Assembly: GCA_907163345.1 (NCBI GenBank)
Contig: CAJQUN010000043.1
Coordinates: forward strand, 2,903,001 to 2,967,000
Length of the DNA: 64,000 bases
Direction: 5' to 3'
From: Haberlea rhodopensis
Taxonomy: Eukaryota > Streptophyta > Magnoliopsida > Lamiales > Gesneriaceae
The notes below the pieces were generated by a model that had not been told where the DNA came from, searched no databases, and saw nothing but the letters and a program-made list of their open reading frames with translations. A program made the translations under genes and the position numbers. Below are positions 11,734-23,779 of this stretch, piece after piece; within the stretch, counting starts at the first letter, position 1, and each line of letters starts with the position of its first letter.

Positions 11734-14094
11734 ATGGCTGCTAATGAGGAAGTTGGAGATGTGGGCAGTGTGAATGCAAGTATCGGACAAGCGAACCCTC
11801 TACCTCCACCGGCCGTAGGCATGGAACCAGTGATTCAGTTATTGCTACCGGGTGAGATTAGCTTGACGCAATTTCTGTCTTACCATCCGCCCCGGTTTGA
11901 GGGGACAGAGTCCGGAGAAGAGGCTGAAGAGTGGTTGGAAAGACTTGAGCAGATCTTTGTATCGGCTCCTTGTGCTGTGACAGCTTGGCTGAGGCTGGCG
12001 GAGTTTCAATTAGCCAAGAAACCTCTGATGTGGTGGAGGAGCACAGTAATGGAAATGAGAGCACTGGGTGCTGTGATCGACTGGACACTCTTCAGGACTA
12101 GGTTTCTGAATCGGTACTTCTCCGCAGCAGCAAGACAGACAAAGGAGGACGAGTTTACAAGTCTGAAACAGGGGAACATGACAGTGGCAGACTATGCCAC
12201 ACGGTACTCTTCGTTGCTGAGGTACGTCCCCCACATTGCCACCAGTGGGCACGTTAAGATGAGGAACTTTATGAAGGGATTGCGACCGGAGCTCTATGAC
12301 CGGGTTATCACTAATAACCCAACTTCTTTTGATGATGCTCTCACCAGAGCGGAGCTTGCTGAGCTAGGAGTGGGAGCTTACGCTATGCCACCACCAGTAC
12401 CGCAGCAGAGGCAGACTAGTGACAGCTTGAGGCCTCGGGGTGAGCCATTTAAACCCCGTGGTGCCTCTTCATCTTCGCGGTATGGTGGGAAGAAACACTT
12501 TGGTCAGAAGCAGGATGGCAAGAAGGGCAATTGGTCGGCCAATAGAGGATCTTCACAAGGGGATAGGCCGGGAGAGCCGAGGTGCAATAATTGTGGAGGG
12601 CCACATTCTTCAAACAAGTGTCCTGCATGTTATGTCTGTGGCAAGATGGGCCACATCGCTCGGTATTGCCCCACACGGGGAGGACAGTCAGAGTATCAGG
12701 GCTGCAGGCCGAGGTTTGAGGATAGGACAGTGCAGCAGAGGCAGCAGTTTGGGCCTCGACCATCGGGAGGTCAGACAGTAGGACCACCCCAGAGACAGGT
12801 GTATGCACTGACCAGGGAGCAGGCTCAGGCAGCCCCAGAGGAGGTGATTGCCGGTACGTGCCATTTATTTACGTACCCTGCTTTTATTTTGATCGATACA
12901 GGTGCCTCCCATTCTTTTGTATCGGTGGGTTTTGTGGAAAGACACCATATGCGCACGCCTTCTTTACCTACGCCTCTCCTCGTCTCGACACCCACTGGAA
13001 GAAATGTCGTTGCTGATCAGTTTATGGCAGACTGCCTCATTTATTTTGAGGGCAACGAATTGAGGTCAGACTTGATTGTGCTGGGTATGTCAGACTTCGA
13101 CTGCATCTTGGGTATTGATGTTCTGAACAGATATCAGGCAGTGGTAGATTGCCGACAGAGAATAGTGAAGTTCAGACCTGAGTTGGGCAGTCAGTGGACT
13201 TTCTATGGCAACGGTTCTCGTGCGAAGATTCCGTTGATTTCAGCGATCAAGATGACTCAGTTGTTGGAACGTGGTCACACGGGCTATCTTATCTATGCCG
13301 TGGACACGTCTGGTAATGATAAGGAACTAAGAGTTGAGGATGTGCCAGTAGTGGCAGAGTTCGCTGATGTATTTCCAGAAGAGATCCCAGGATTCCCACC
13401 GGCTAGGGAAGTTGAGTTTGGGATCGAGCTGTTGCCAGGGACATCCGCTATCTCTCGTGCACCTTATAGGATGGCACCGGCTGAGTTGAGAGAGTTGAAA
13501 GAACAGTTGCAGGATCTCCTGGACAAGGGATATATACGCCCGAGCGTGTCGCCATGGGGCGCACCAGTTCTCTTTGTAAAGAAGAAGGACGGTTCGATGC
13601 GGTTGTGTATCGATTACCGGCAACTGAATAAGGCTACAGTGAAGAACAAGTATCCTCTCCCAAGGATCGATGATCTGTTTGATCAGTTGCAAGGTACCAG
13701 GGTGTATAGCAAGATTGATTTGAGATCTGGGTATCATCAGATTCGGGTCAGAGAGGAAGATGTGCAGAAGACAGCGTTCCGGACCCGATATGGACATTAT
13801 GAGTTCCTAGTGATGCCGTTCGGCGTGACGAATGCTCCAGCAGTCTTCATGAGTCTGATGAACAGAGTGTTTCAGCAGTATCTTGATCAGTTCGTCATTG
13901 TGTTTATTGACGATATTCTTATCTACTCCCGGAGTGAGGAAGAGCATGTGAAACACTTGAGGACAGTGCTTCAGATTCTCAGAGAGCATCAGTTGTATGC
14001 TAAGATCAGTAAGTGTGAATTTTGGCTGAGCAGTGTAGTGTTTCTGGGGCATGTCATCGAGCAGCGGGATATCTGTAGATCCCAAGAAGATTGA
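11734..14094 (+). pseudogene. Element B gag, protease and reverse transcriptase (broken polyprotein, part 1)
   Basis: I take the ATG at 11734 (protein MAANEEVG...) as the start. Order by residue: gag core about 45..190 (AEEWLERLEQIF, ending in a retrotransposon gag domain); basic linker; two zinc-knuckle-like clusters, a short CX2CX3HX4C and then a canonical CX2CX4HX4C whose first Cys is residue 299; aspartic protease with LIDTGASHSF, active Asp about 388; RT from about 580 with LPRIDDLFDQL, YSKIDLRSGYHQI, MPFGVTNAPAVF and the catalytic FIDD at 724..727. The frame is lost near 14060 by a one-base insertion just after the RT palm/thumb region and stops at 14094. The family makes coat, protease and polymerase for reverse transcription in cytoplasmic particles. 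This copy could make gag to RT but not RNase H or integrase. Confidence 0.9.
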
Positions 14095-15124
14095 GACTGT
14101 GATGGAGTGGGCTGCCCCCACTTCTGTGCCTGAGATCCGGAGTTTTCTTGGTTTGGCCGGGTATTATCGACGCTTCGTCGAGGGCTTTTCGAAGATTGCC
14201 AAGCCGCTGACTCAGTTGACCCAGAAGGGGGTGCCTTTCTTTTGGTCAGAAGCTTGTGAGGAGAGCTTCCAGGAATTAAAGCACCGGTTGACGACGGCGC
14301 CAGTGTTAGTGATCCCTACGGAGAACTCCAGATTTGTTCTGTATACTGACGCATCACTGCAGGGCCTTGGGTGTGTTCTGATGCAAGATAAGCATGTGGT
14401 AGCTTATGCATCGAGGCAGTTGAAGCCGCATGAGACCAGATATCCAGTTCATGACTTGGAATTGGCGGCTATCATCTTCGCCCTGAAGATCTGGAGGCAT
14501 TACTTATATGGTACTTCATTCACCATATACACGGACCACAAGAGCCTCAAATTTTTATTCACTCAGGCAGAGCTGAACATGAGGCAGAGGAGATGGATGG
14601 ATCTACTCAAGGACTATGATTGCGAGATAGAGTACCATCCGGGGAAAGCTAATTTGACCGCAGACGCTTTGAGCCGGAAAGTGAGGAGTTCTGCTGAGGA
14701 CGTCATTCATCTGTCGGCTATGATGACCTCCTATTGTCATTTGGGCTATGACTTTGACATTGATGCATCGCCTGTGTATGTATCGACCTTGTTAGCTGAG
14801 CCAGATATCTATGACAACATCAGGAGTGCTCAAAGGTCAGATGATGAGGTTCAGAGGTGGTTATCTTTAGTACATCTTGGTCAGCCAACGAAGTTCAGAG
14901 TGGCCGATGACGGGTCTTTGAGATTGGGTGACCGATGGGTGGTTCCAAGTACGCCGGAGTTGCGTAAGGGGATCTTGGAGCGAGCTCACAGTAGCAGACT
15001 TAGCATCCACCCAGGCGGGAAGAAGATGTACAGAGATCTGCGTGGTCAGTTTTGGTGGAAGAGAATGAAGTCTGATGTCGTCGCTTTTGTAAAGAGGTGC
15101 CAGCAGGTTAAGGCAGAGAGATAG
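14063..15124 (+). pseudogene. Element B RNase H and integrase zinc domain (broken polyprotein, part 2)
   Basis: The frame continues, shifted by one base, from about 14063 to a TAG at 15122..15124. It holds the end of RT (SFLGLAGYYRRFVEGFSKIA), the RNase H domain (YTDASLQGLGCVL, then ELAAIIFALKIWRHYLYG and TDHKSLKFLF), a spacer, and the integrase N-terminal region (HSSRLSIHPGGKKMYRDL). The zinc domain should be HHCC. Here both His are present but only one Cys remains (VKRCQQVKAER), consistent with a small in-frame deletion of the second Cys. The stop follows directly. Not functional as it stands. Confidence 0.88.
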
Positions 15125-15967
15125 AGACCTGGCGGCGAGTTGAGAAGCTTGGAGATACCGAAGTGGAAGTGGGAGCACATTTCCATGGACTTCGTGACTC
15201 ATTTGCCGAGGAGTGCTTCAGGCTTTGATGCTATTTGGGTGATTGTGGACAGATTGACTAAGGTAGTCCACTTTATCCCCTATAGCATGACTTTCACCTT
15301 TTTGAGGATGGCGCAGTTGTATATTAGAGATGTGGTGAGATTGCATGGGATCCCCGTTTCCATAGTGTCAGATCGAGATCCGCGATTCACATCTCATTTC
15401 TGGGAAGGCCTTCAGTCAGCTTTGGGAACTGAAGTCAGATTGAGTACTGCTTATCATCCTCAGACGAATGGCCAGACCGAGCGCACTATTCAGACGCTCG
15501 AGGACATGTTAAGAGCTTGTGTTTTGGAGTTCGATGCCTCTTGGCAGGATTCAGTGCCTTTGGTAGAGTTTTCGTATAACAATAGCTACCAGGCGAGTAT
15601 TCAGATGGCTCCGTTTGAAGCTCTTTATGGCAGACGGTGTAGATCACCCTTGTGTTGGGATGATTTGGACCGCAAATCGGTCGGAGGACCGGAGTTGATT
15701 CGGGAAATGGAGGAAAAGATAAAGACGATAAGGCAGAAAATGAAAGCGGCTCAGGACAGACAGGCACCTTATGCGAATAAACGGCGGAGACCGTTGGAAT
15801 TTCAGTTGGGAGATAAGGTCTTTTTGAAGATCTCGCCTTTCAGAGGCGTTGTGCGATTTGGGATGCGCGGGAAACTGTCTCCGAGGTATGTTGTACGAGA
15901 TTTTGCAGCGCATTGGCACCTTAGCTTACCGACTGGCTTTGCCGCCTTCTTTATCTGGTATACATGA
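15125..15967 (+). pseudogene. Element B integrase core (broken polyprotein, part 3)
   Basis: Same frame as part 2, beyond the stop. The catalytic triad is visible: Asp in MDFVTHLP (codon 15188), Asp in VSDRDPRF (15371) and Glu in NGQTERTIQ (15479), giving 35 residues between the second Asp and the Glu, as in the retroviral DD(35)E integrase family. After the conserved LYGRRCRSPLCWDD block the frame runs into the GKLSPRYV motif and is lost near 15885 by a one-base change, with nonsense to 15967. Confidence 0.9.
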
Positions 15968-16283
15968 TGTGTTTCATGTATCGATGCTGCGAAAGTACGA
16001 GCCGGATCCGTCGCATGTGTTACAGCCTTCCGAAGTTCAGTTAGAGTCCGATGTGTCTTATGTGGAACGGCCTGTCAGAATTCTGGATCGAGCAGACCGT
16101 AGACTTCGGAACAAAGTGATACCTATGATCAAGGTTCAGTGGGATCGCAGGGGTGTCGAGGAGGCTACGTGGGAGACGGAGCGGCATATGGTGCAGCACT
16201 ACCAGGAACTATTCTCTGGTATGAGTTTATGTTTAGTTTCTGTTGGGGTAGGTGCATGTGATTTCGAGGACGAAATCTTATAA
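15885..16283 (+). pseudogene. Element B integrase C-terminus with chromodomain-like tail (broken polyprotein, part 4)
   Basis: The third frame resumes with RIGTLAYRLALPPSLSGIHD, then FHVSMLRKYEPDPSHVL, and ends with VQWDRRGVEEATWETERHM followed by YQELF. The final block resembles the chromodomain at the end of Tekay/Del integrases, thought to steer insertion to heterochromatin. The frame closes at 16283, 12 bases before the 3' LTR; the stop overlaps the polypurine region. Confidence 0.8.
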
Positions 16284-16295
16284 GTAGGGGAGTAT
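16284..16295 (+). other. Polypurine tract of element B
   Basis: gtaggggagtat directly before the 3' LTR at 16296; primes plus-strand DNA synthesis in this family. Confidence 0.75.
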
Positions 16296-18387
16296 TGTGA
16301 CATCCCTGAAATGATTAATTGCAATTTGAGGCATTAATTGTGTTTACAATGATTAATTATGTGGTAATTATTTATGTGTTGGAATTTATTTACCTTATGG
16401 AAATGCATGGTCATGTGGATAGGGTGACCCGGGGTTGCATTTCGGGGTGCATGTGGTGCATGTCGGGTAAATATTATTGGAAGCATGATTTATTTGCCAT
16501 TGGTAGCAATTGATTAGAAATCATGTATGTAATTGATATTTGGTGCATTTTGAGTTAATGCTTTGGAAAATATCATGTTAGGGTGTTTTATACACCATGG
16601 AATTATTTGGTATGCCTTTTAACTAAATAAACTCCTTTTATTACCCCACACCTTTACCCAACTCATTCACTTTACCAAAATCAAATCCACAAACCCTACC
16701 CCCTTCCAATTTTCGAGCTCAAGCTTGAGGGTGAAGAGAAACCTTCCAAAAATCTTGTTTTGTGGAGCTTGTTGGGTGATTTGAGATCCCCAAGAGGTAT
16801 GGATACCTCATGGTTAATTTTTGCAAGGTTTTGTTTGAGTTTGGGTTGGTTTTGAATGATTTTGAAATGGGTTTTGTTGGGTTGTTGTGGGTTTGGTTAT
16901 ATGTTGGATTTATCCTTGTTTTGAAGTATACTTTGGTTGGATGTTGTATACATGGGTATTTAATGATGTTTATTGTTGGTTTTGAGTAGTTGGGTATGGA
17001 TGTTGTTGAGTTATTTAAGGTTGTTTGAGTTTGGGAAGGAGAAGGGTGAATAGTGCCCGATTCTCGCTCGGCGATCGATCGGCGATCGATCGGCGTTTTT
17101 CCCGCAATCGATCGCGAGCCACAGAGCTGAGGCAGAGAGCTTCAGCGATCGATCGCGAGATGGGCGCGATCGATCGGCGAGGCCGCGATCGATCGGCGCT
17201 AGCTCCGCGATCGATCGCGGATTGTTGGATTTTGTTGCCCGAGACAGTGAGGTCTCGCGATCGATCGGGGCTTTATGGCGATCGATCGCGAGACACCAAA
17301 AATGGTGTTTTTGGTTATTTTTGTGGGATTTTTGGTATTGGACTATTATTGGATTCTAATATTGGTATTTGTGAATATGTAGAACCAACCCAGGTGGCAA
17401 CACAGCCAAGGAATTGAAGTCCTACCATATTCCACTTTTGGAAAGGTACGTAGTGGACGTACGGGCACCCCAACGGTACATGTATCTTATATACTTATTG
17501 TTTATGCATTGTGGATGCAAGTATATATGTGGTATTGCATAGTGGATGCAAATACATGTTATGCATGATGTTTATAGATGCATATGATTATTGGTGCATA
17601 TCCCATGAGTCGTGGTCATCCCTTGATGATTTTAATGCTTGCCGCTATTTGGTTTGGTTCCGCTAAATGTGAAGCGAGGGGTGGGAGCGCCGCATGTCAC
17701 ATTTGAGCGTGGTTATCATATAGGACGAGGAAAGGGTATTTGCCGCTCAATGAGAGGCGAGGGGTGGGAGTCCCGCAGTCCATTGAAGCGAGGTTATTCT
17801 ATGCCGTCTATATGTAAATAAGCGAGGGGCATTAAAATACATTGTGATGGACAAACTAGGGATTGGTGATCAGTATTTGGTATTGATGAAATGGTATATG
17901 TTCATGACATGTTTAGACCATTTAAAATAATTTATTGATTATACTCATGAGTTATGGTACAGGGACAACCAAACGGGAAGCGTTTGAAATGCATGGGGAA
18001 ACAGGAAGTGTTTTATTATGATTATGCATTTACGCTTTATCTTCATATTGTGTTGAATATGAATGATCATTATTGCTCATGTTTGGGGGTTGTCCTTGTA
18101 GGTACACGTTTGGCATGATAGAAGGGCTAGACGGGTTGAGATGGTGAGCTTTTGAGGATGCTTTTGAGACTGAAGGACAGGATTAATTGGATAGTATCTA
18201 CTCTAGGAGTAGTATAAAACTATAATTGAACATTCATTGATTGGAATGTAATTAATCAATTTTTGGTAGTCTTTATTTTGGCATGTAATGCTTAAGCTCA
18301 TAGACTCAACACGTTATTTCTCACTCTGATCATTTATATTAGCTCTATTATGCCTTGATTCCGCACTTACGGATTAGGGTCCTTACA
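16296..18387 (+). repeat. 3' LTR of element B
   Basis: 2092 bp, nearly identical to the 5' LTR. Differences seen include 9656/16524, 9848/16735, single-base losses near 16583 and 16609, and an altered dyad cluster at 17071..17290. Confidence 0.92.
17071..17290. repeat. Paired GATCGATC dyad cluster, B 3' LTR
   Basis: Starts are 17073, 17084, 17106 (variant AATCGATC), 17147, 17168, 17187, 17209, 17259 and 17280. The steps equal those of the 5' LTR except for one extra 11-bp unit at 17073..17083, a direct duplication of cggcgatcgat. Confidence 0.93.
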
Positions 18388-20150
18388 GGTTTGAGGCTCC
18401 ATATTTAAAGAGAAAATCAGATTTGGAAAACATAATACACCATAATCCACCTAGTATATCTCTACAAAGCTCTCTTCCAAACCCTTGCTTCTTCTTTCCA
18501 TCTTTTGCTTAGATTTCATTTGGTAATCAAGCTAGGAAGTTGAGTGAAGTGACTTCATCCTTTCTTGGTAAGAAATGTATAGCCTATGAAGTATATGGAC
18601 TTAATTGATGGAAACTTGAAGCATGTGGTTACTATTTTGTATGCTTTGAATTGATACTTGTTATCATGCAAAGAATTGAGTTATATGATGAGAGAAACAT
18701 GTTTATATGTTACTAGAGATTGCATGAAACATGTTTAAATATTGATTTTTGAGGTGTATGAGAAGACCATGGAGATAAACTCAAAATCGTCATTATTCTG
18801 AAATTCTGTTGTCGACCGATCGATCACTAGGATTGTACCGATCGATCGGTAGAACAGGGGAAGTAATGCGGTTCATGTACCGATCGATCGCTGAAGGTGA
18901 CCGATCGATCGGTGAAATGCCATAGCATTTTTGAGAAATTCAGATTTTAGAGCGATCGATCGCTAGCTTCCGACCGACCGATCGCTAGGGTTGTCTGTTT
19001 GGACCGATCGATCGCTAGAGTGACCGATCGATCGGTAGACTTAAAATGTTGTAGTTTTGTAGCTTTTGATATTGATGCCTATGATAACATAATATATTAT
19101 TGGCATTGTTGTAGCATCATCACAGGGGACAGGACAACGAGGCAGTTAGACAGTGACGTTTACTTTATATCGTTTGTGTCGCAGAATAGGTACGTTTTGA
19201 CGTACGAGTATATGATATTGTTGTGATGATGATGTGAGCATGGTATCATATGATTGGTGACATCATATGCATATGCATTCATGATACTACATTGTTGTGA
19301 TGGATGCCACGATAGATATGTAGTATATGCTTTGGCTGAGATCGGTGCCACGATAGATATGTCAGTGTTGGTATATGTTTTGGCTGGGATTGTTGCCACG
19401 ATAGGTATGCTACATATGCTTTGGCATGAGAGGTATACGCCTGGTTTGGGTATATGCTCGGGTATGCTACATATACGTTAGCATTAGAGGTATACGTCTG
19501 GTTTGGGTATATGCTCGGGTATGCTCATATACGTTAACATTAGAGGTATACGTATGGTTTGGGTATATGCTTGGGTATGCTACAATAACCTTAACATTAG
19601 AGGTATACGCCTGGTTTGGGTATATACTCTGGCTATTATCACATATGAGTATGGTACTATGATATGTGCTGCTAATATGAAGATGTGATGTGGTTCCACT
19701 GACATATTGAGCTGAGATAGACATATCATATTGGTCTCGTGATAATAGGGTGATAGTTGAGACATGTCGACATGGTGCATTTGTTGATGCATGATACAGA
19801 GCATTCACATTGGATATGATGTTTATTGTGCTTTATCATTGATATTTTGTTTTGATATTGCACTACATAGTGGTTTATCTATACTCACGTTGTTTGAATG
19901 TTTCTGTAGGCTTTCATAGACGTGGGAGGACGGGATTGTAAGTCTATTCCGCTGCGAGCTGAACCATTGCTTAGGAGTTTTTGGTCCAGGTTGTTGTGCT
20001 GTATATATGATGTATATTATGACAGGGTGTTTGTCAGCTTGTAACAATCTACATCACTAAACTCTTAATCAGTGTATGTTTTTACTTAATTCTTACTCAC
20101 CTATGTATAATGAACTGATACATAATGAATTAAGTAAAGAGGTCCTCACA
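18388..20150 (+). repeat. 3' LTR of element A, second segment
   Basis: Begins with the right copy of the B TSD (ggttt, 18388..18392) and then follows 3113..4872 of the 5' LTR. It carries the dyad cluster at 18818..19033 (steps 22, 42, 21, 51, 22, 30, 20), the 57-bp minisatellite at 19428..19627 and the terminal gtcctcaca. It ends at the right TSD of A (20151..20155). Confidence 0.87.
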
Positions 20151-20155
20151 CTGTT
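20151..20155. repeat. Target-site duplication of element A (ctgtt), right
   Basis: Second copy of ctgtt; see 2652..2656. Confidence 0.9.
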
Positions 20156-21033
20156 CATCGTCCACAAACTTTATTTTTCAATGCGCGATCGATCGGGCCA
20201 TGCTTGGAGATTGATCATGTGCCCTGTTTTCCCGAAAAATCCTCCATTTTTGTATACAAACTCCATACAACACATATACCATAAGGTATGCTACTTATTT
20301 CTCAACTACCATACATAAAAACACTTCAAAACACAACTTACTCTCCTCATTCTCAATACAACACCCCAATTCAACTCATACCAAAACACCCAACACAAAA
20401 ATCCACATAATGATATTAACAACTCAACACTTTAATAATCTTACCACTTTGATTCCATCAACAAGGCAGTGTTAGAATTCACATGTTCTTTGCATCATAA
20501 GCATTCAAGTAGAAGCAAGAAGGGATGTAAGGTTTTTGAGAGAAAGAGTGGTAGAGATTTGTGTGTGTAGATGGTGTAAGTGTGTGTAGGATATTTTGTA
20601 TAAAACCTATCCTATTTGCAAATCAAACCTCCAATCAACTGTATTATTATTTGATACCCTTATCTTTCAATTATGTAAAACGACTCCCCGATCGAAATAA
20701 TGACGATAATCCTAACACATTCGAATTCATAATTTAATCATACCTGATTTATTTTGAGTACGAGTCTAATTCTTCTTTCGATAATCATTACGAAATTGTC
20801 CATCGACCATTATACTAACTCAATTATCGAGATAAATATATTCCATGCACCACATTTCTGACTAAATCATAATCCCCATTTCATAGATTATGGTTCTTTC
20901 ATAACATTCTATCACATTCGATTATCTCTAACCGAGTCAATGCATGACGATGTTCGATAGTAATTAATCGTAATCACCTCTTACCTATCGTATTAAGCAA
21001 CTTAACCTAGTTAGTCAACTTCTGGGTATTACA
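20156..21033 (-). mobile_element. R0 LTR, 5' part (minus)
   Basis: Continues R0 past the A insertion. The fourth dyad pair of the cluster is at 20187 and 20209. On the minus strand a TATA-like ttttataca lies near 20600 and the LTR begins tgtaataccc at 21033. Following bases tatac would be its TSD, but the other end lies outside the window. No reading frame of note. Confidence 0.6.
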
Positions 21034-21454
21034 TATACTAATCGGATATATAAAACCATCTGGACATGGATACATGCTCCTATTTGGTCTAGCGGTCAAC
21101 TTATAACAAATGCTACTCTAGACACAATCGGTGCACCAAACACAATTCACTCTTTTTTTCTATGTTAAATTGAATAACATTTATTTCAGCTTTATAATAC
21201 TATCAAGATGAATGAATATGATAGTCAAATTTTTTTAATAATTAATTGATTGTAGATTTTTTGAAACAAAAATTCAGGGTCTCTCTTACGTTGAAGAGGT
21301 TCTATTCCCGAATTCCGTCCAATTCCATAGGACCCGAATGATTATTATATGGACTAGTTAGTAACTAATATAATAACACAAAACAAAAAACAAACTAAAT
21401 CTTTCATTGTACATAAATAAATAAAAACTAAACTCATACATAATCATCAAATCA
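21034..21454. other. AT-rich flank between R0 and the MULE pseudogene
   Basis: No gene. It should hold the 3' untranslated end and possibly one terminal inverted repeat of the MULE, but I could not identify the repeat by eye. Confidence 0.4.
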
Positions 21455-23340
21455 TCAAATAGGTTCCTTACAAGTCTTCCTATTGTTTCCATATTTGTGA
21501 CACCGACTACATTGCATTTGTCTACTGTTTTTACCTTTGGATCTAACTCTCTTTTTCTTTTGACGAACGGGTTGCCTTTTTGTCTTTCGAGGCAAAATAT
21601 TATTTTTCATTTCAATTGGAGAAAATTCTGCTCTTGAACATCCTGGAATCAACAAAATAACACCTTCATAGCAACTCCTATAGGTACGAACATGGAAATA
21701 AACAACATCTACTTCATTGATTGGCATCTTATTCCTCCTAAATACTGCAATTGCATGGGGACATGGGAATCCATCAAGGTGCCACTTGTAGCAAGTATTT
21801 GTACGAGTATCAAGGCACGTGGTAACTGAAGGATATGAAAACACTTCGAAAGAACAATTAGAAGACATCTTAACATTCCATGCACAATCTTGATTTTCAT
21901 AAGAAGCCCATTTCTGTTGCATCCTAGGACACAAAACCCCATTACATCATGTTGTCGTTGTTTACTTATCAGAAAACCAGCACATCCACTTGACCACAAT
22001 GCAATCCATCATATGAGTAATAGGAAGACCTCTTGCCTCTAATATCCATGAATTGAAAGACTTCGCTGCATTAGAATAATCTCTCCATATCGCACACCTT
22101 CTTAGTAAGCATTTATCCATTTATCCAAATATAGTCCATGTAAAAACTCTTCCACAATTGATCCACCTACTCATTTCAAAACAGCAAGCTTCTCATCGAA
22201 AATAGCCACCGTCGGTGAATATGCACATTGATCTAACAAGAAACATATCAGCTCCCAAAACTTGTTGGAAAAACATTTGCCAGAAAATATGTCCCGCAAG
22301 TTACACTTCAAATTATAAAGACATAAAAAATGTTTCGGAGAAGGTCCAAACACAGCAGGTAAAGCCTACATAAACCAACATTCCGATCGGATATGTATCC
22401 AATATCTTCACAATTATCTAAAATATTGCTCAAACAAGACAAAACCAACGCCAATTGTCATAGTTTTTTCGGAGTCCATAACAACGAAAGCCAAAAGGAA
22501 ACAAACCTACAAGAAAATCAAGACAAATAACGAATTTAAAATACATATTACTTTATTTGATGCACATATATCAACTGTATAGGTGCATATTTTCAATACA
22601 CCACTGCTGCATGAAAATTACAGAACCCGATGCTCGAAATGTATTCAGCTGGTGCACAAAAATTTCCACCAGTAGGCACACCTATGCAAAACAAAAATTC
22701 AAGACAATTAGTAAAAAATATGTACCTTGGTAACATCCTTCGCAGTGGCCGACAAAAGTGTGCCTTTGAAACAAGATTTCAAAAAAGTTCCATCAAGGAA
22801 TAATATTGGCCGACAAAATTTAAAACCATTGATGGAAGCATGAAATGACACGAACAAACGACAAAATATGTTAGTGTCATCAACTTCAAGCTCTATAAAA
22901 CTTGCAACATTAATCGTTTTCACCTCATCAATATACCATTTCAATTCCTTGAGCGACTCATCATAATTTTCACAACAGACCTAGCCTTCTCCACACTTCT
23001 CTATGCCTTGCTTTACGAGATAACCAAGCCATAATCTCTTTTCATTAACTATATTACAAACATAGCAGAAAAACCTGAATTGGCACTAACTCGTTCACCG
23101 ATAATTTCAGATATCAAATCTGAACTCATCCTTTTTGATTTGTTGTTCATGACTATTAGACAACAAGTGTGAATGCTTTTCAATTTTTTTTATGTACAAA
23201 GACGCATTTACACATGAAATGTTGGCATTCACAAACCAACCACAACCATCAAAATGCTTCTTAGCTGTATCCTTATGTTTTTTTACATAATTGAAATCAA
23301 ATCCAGTCTCCACCGAATATTTACTCAATTCAACCCGAAC
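21455..23340 (-). pseudogene. MULE (MuDR-type) transposase relic
   Basis: Pieces of a Mutator-like transposase follow in the right order on the minus strand but in different frames. The DNA-binding region is at 23328..23107 (GFDFNYVKKHKDTAKKHFDG..W). The DDE transposase core starts at 22820..22730 (RPILFLDGTFLKS, then FKGTLLSATAKD). A helical region is at 22353..22171 (FLCLYNLKCNLRD). The SWIM zinc finger is at about 21800..21750 (TCYKWHLDGFPCPHAIA), followed by a basic tail and a CX2C..C knuckle (CSRCHKYGNNRKTC) before the stop at 21455. In the family, MuDR transposase cuts and pastes Mutator elements; here stops and frameshifts separate every block, and the first Cys of the SWIM finger appears lost. 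Confidence 0.8.
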
Positions 23341-23477
23341 TCTTCTACGCTGCCTCTAAACTCTTGACCCACCCTACTAATAATTGATGATCAACCTGAA
23401 CATAACATCAAATTCTCATTGTCTTTAATGTTACGTCGTCGATGGTCTGAATCATATCCCGATGATGAGTTACAACC

Positions 23478-23779
23478 ATGTTCTGTTGCACCGTGTGCAC
23501 CTTCCGAATCTACCGGTACACGTCTGTTGCATGCACTGATAGAGTGATGTGGTGCATTATCTCAAGTGCACTAGTAGACTGTATGGGCACAGTGAAATCT
23601 TGTGCACCGCTTGACTCAAGTGGTGCACTTCCACAACCATCACCAACATACGATAACAAACGAACATTACTTCCTTCCAAAGCTCCAATAAATATAGCTT
23701 TATGTTCAACAACCTTCACCGTCTACAAACTAACGTTAATCATTCTACACAATAGAGACATATTCTTCGTATCATATTC
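23478..23779 (-). other. Possible N-terminal exon or leader of the MULE
   Basis: An open minus-strand stretch (about 23719..23510) begins MKVVEHKAIFIGALEG. N-terminal parts of plant MULE proteins often begin with a similar short PB1-like segment, so it may belong to the transposase, but I cannot align it with confidence. It ends at the F insertion point. Confidence 0.3.

Larger units (their letters stand above)
9428..18387 (+). mobile_element. Element B: Ty3 chromovirus-like LTR retrotransposon
   Basis: An 8960-bp complete element: LTRs of 2093 and 2092 bp with TG...CA ends, initiator-Met primer site, one gag-pol frame in the Ty3 order (gag, protease, RT, RNase H, integrase), polypurine tract, and TSD ggttt. 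The C-terminal chromodomain-like stretch and the overall pol sequence suit the Tekay/Del group of chromoviruses; that clade call is from memory of the family. The LTRs differ by only scattered substitutions and small indels, so insertion was fairly recent, later than A. The frame is broken three times, so this copy cannot make a full polyprotein. Confidence 0.93.
2657..20150 (+). mobile_element. Element A: decayed Ty3-like LTR retrotransposon, with element B inside its 3' LTR
   Basis: 5' LTR 2657..4872, primer site 4877, interior to 8962 and 3' LTR 8963..9427 plus 18388..20150 make a complete element once B is removed. Both ends are TG...CA and the TSD is ctgtt. LTR lengths are about 2216 and 2223 bp. 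The interior of about 4.1 kb has no long reading frame, so A either decayed in place or was copied as a non-autonomous large retrotransposon derivative (LARD). A faint gag-like trace near 5199..5290 favours a Ty3 chromovirus ancestor like B. Confidence 0.85.

Noticed and set aside
21455..23340. MULE as an active domesticated transposase gene
   Set aside because: Every domain sits in a different frame with stops between, and a SWIM cysteine appears lost.
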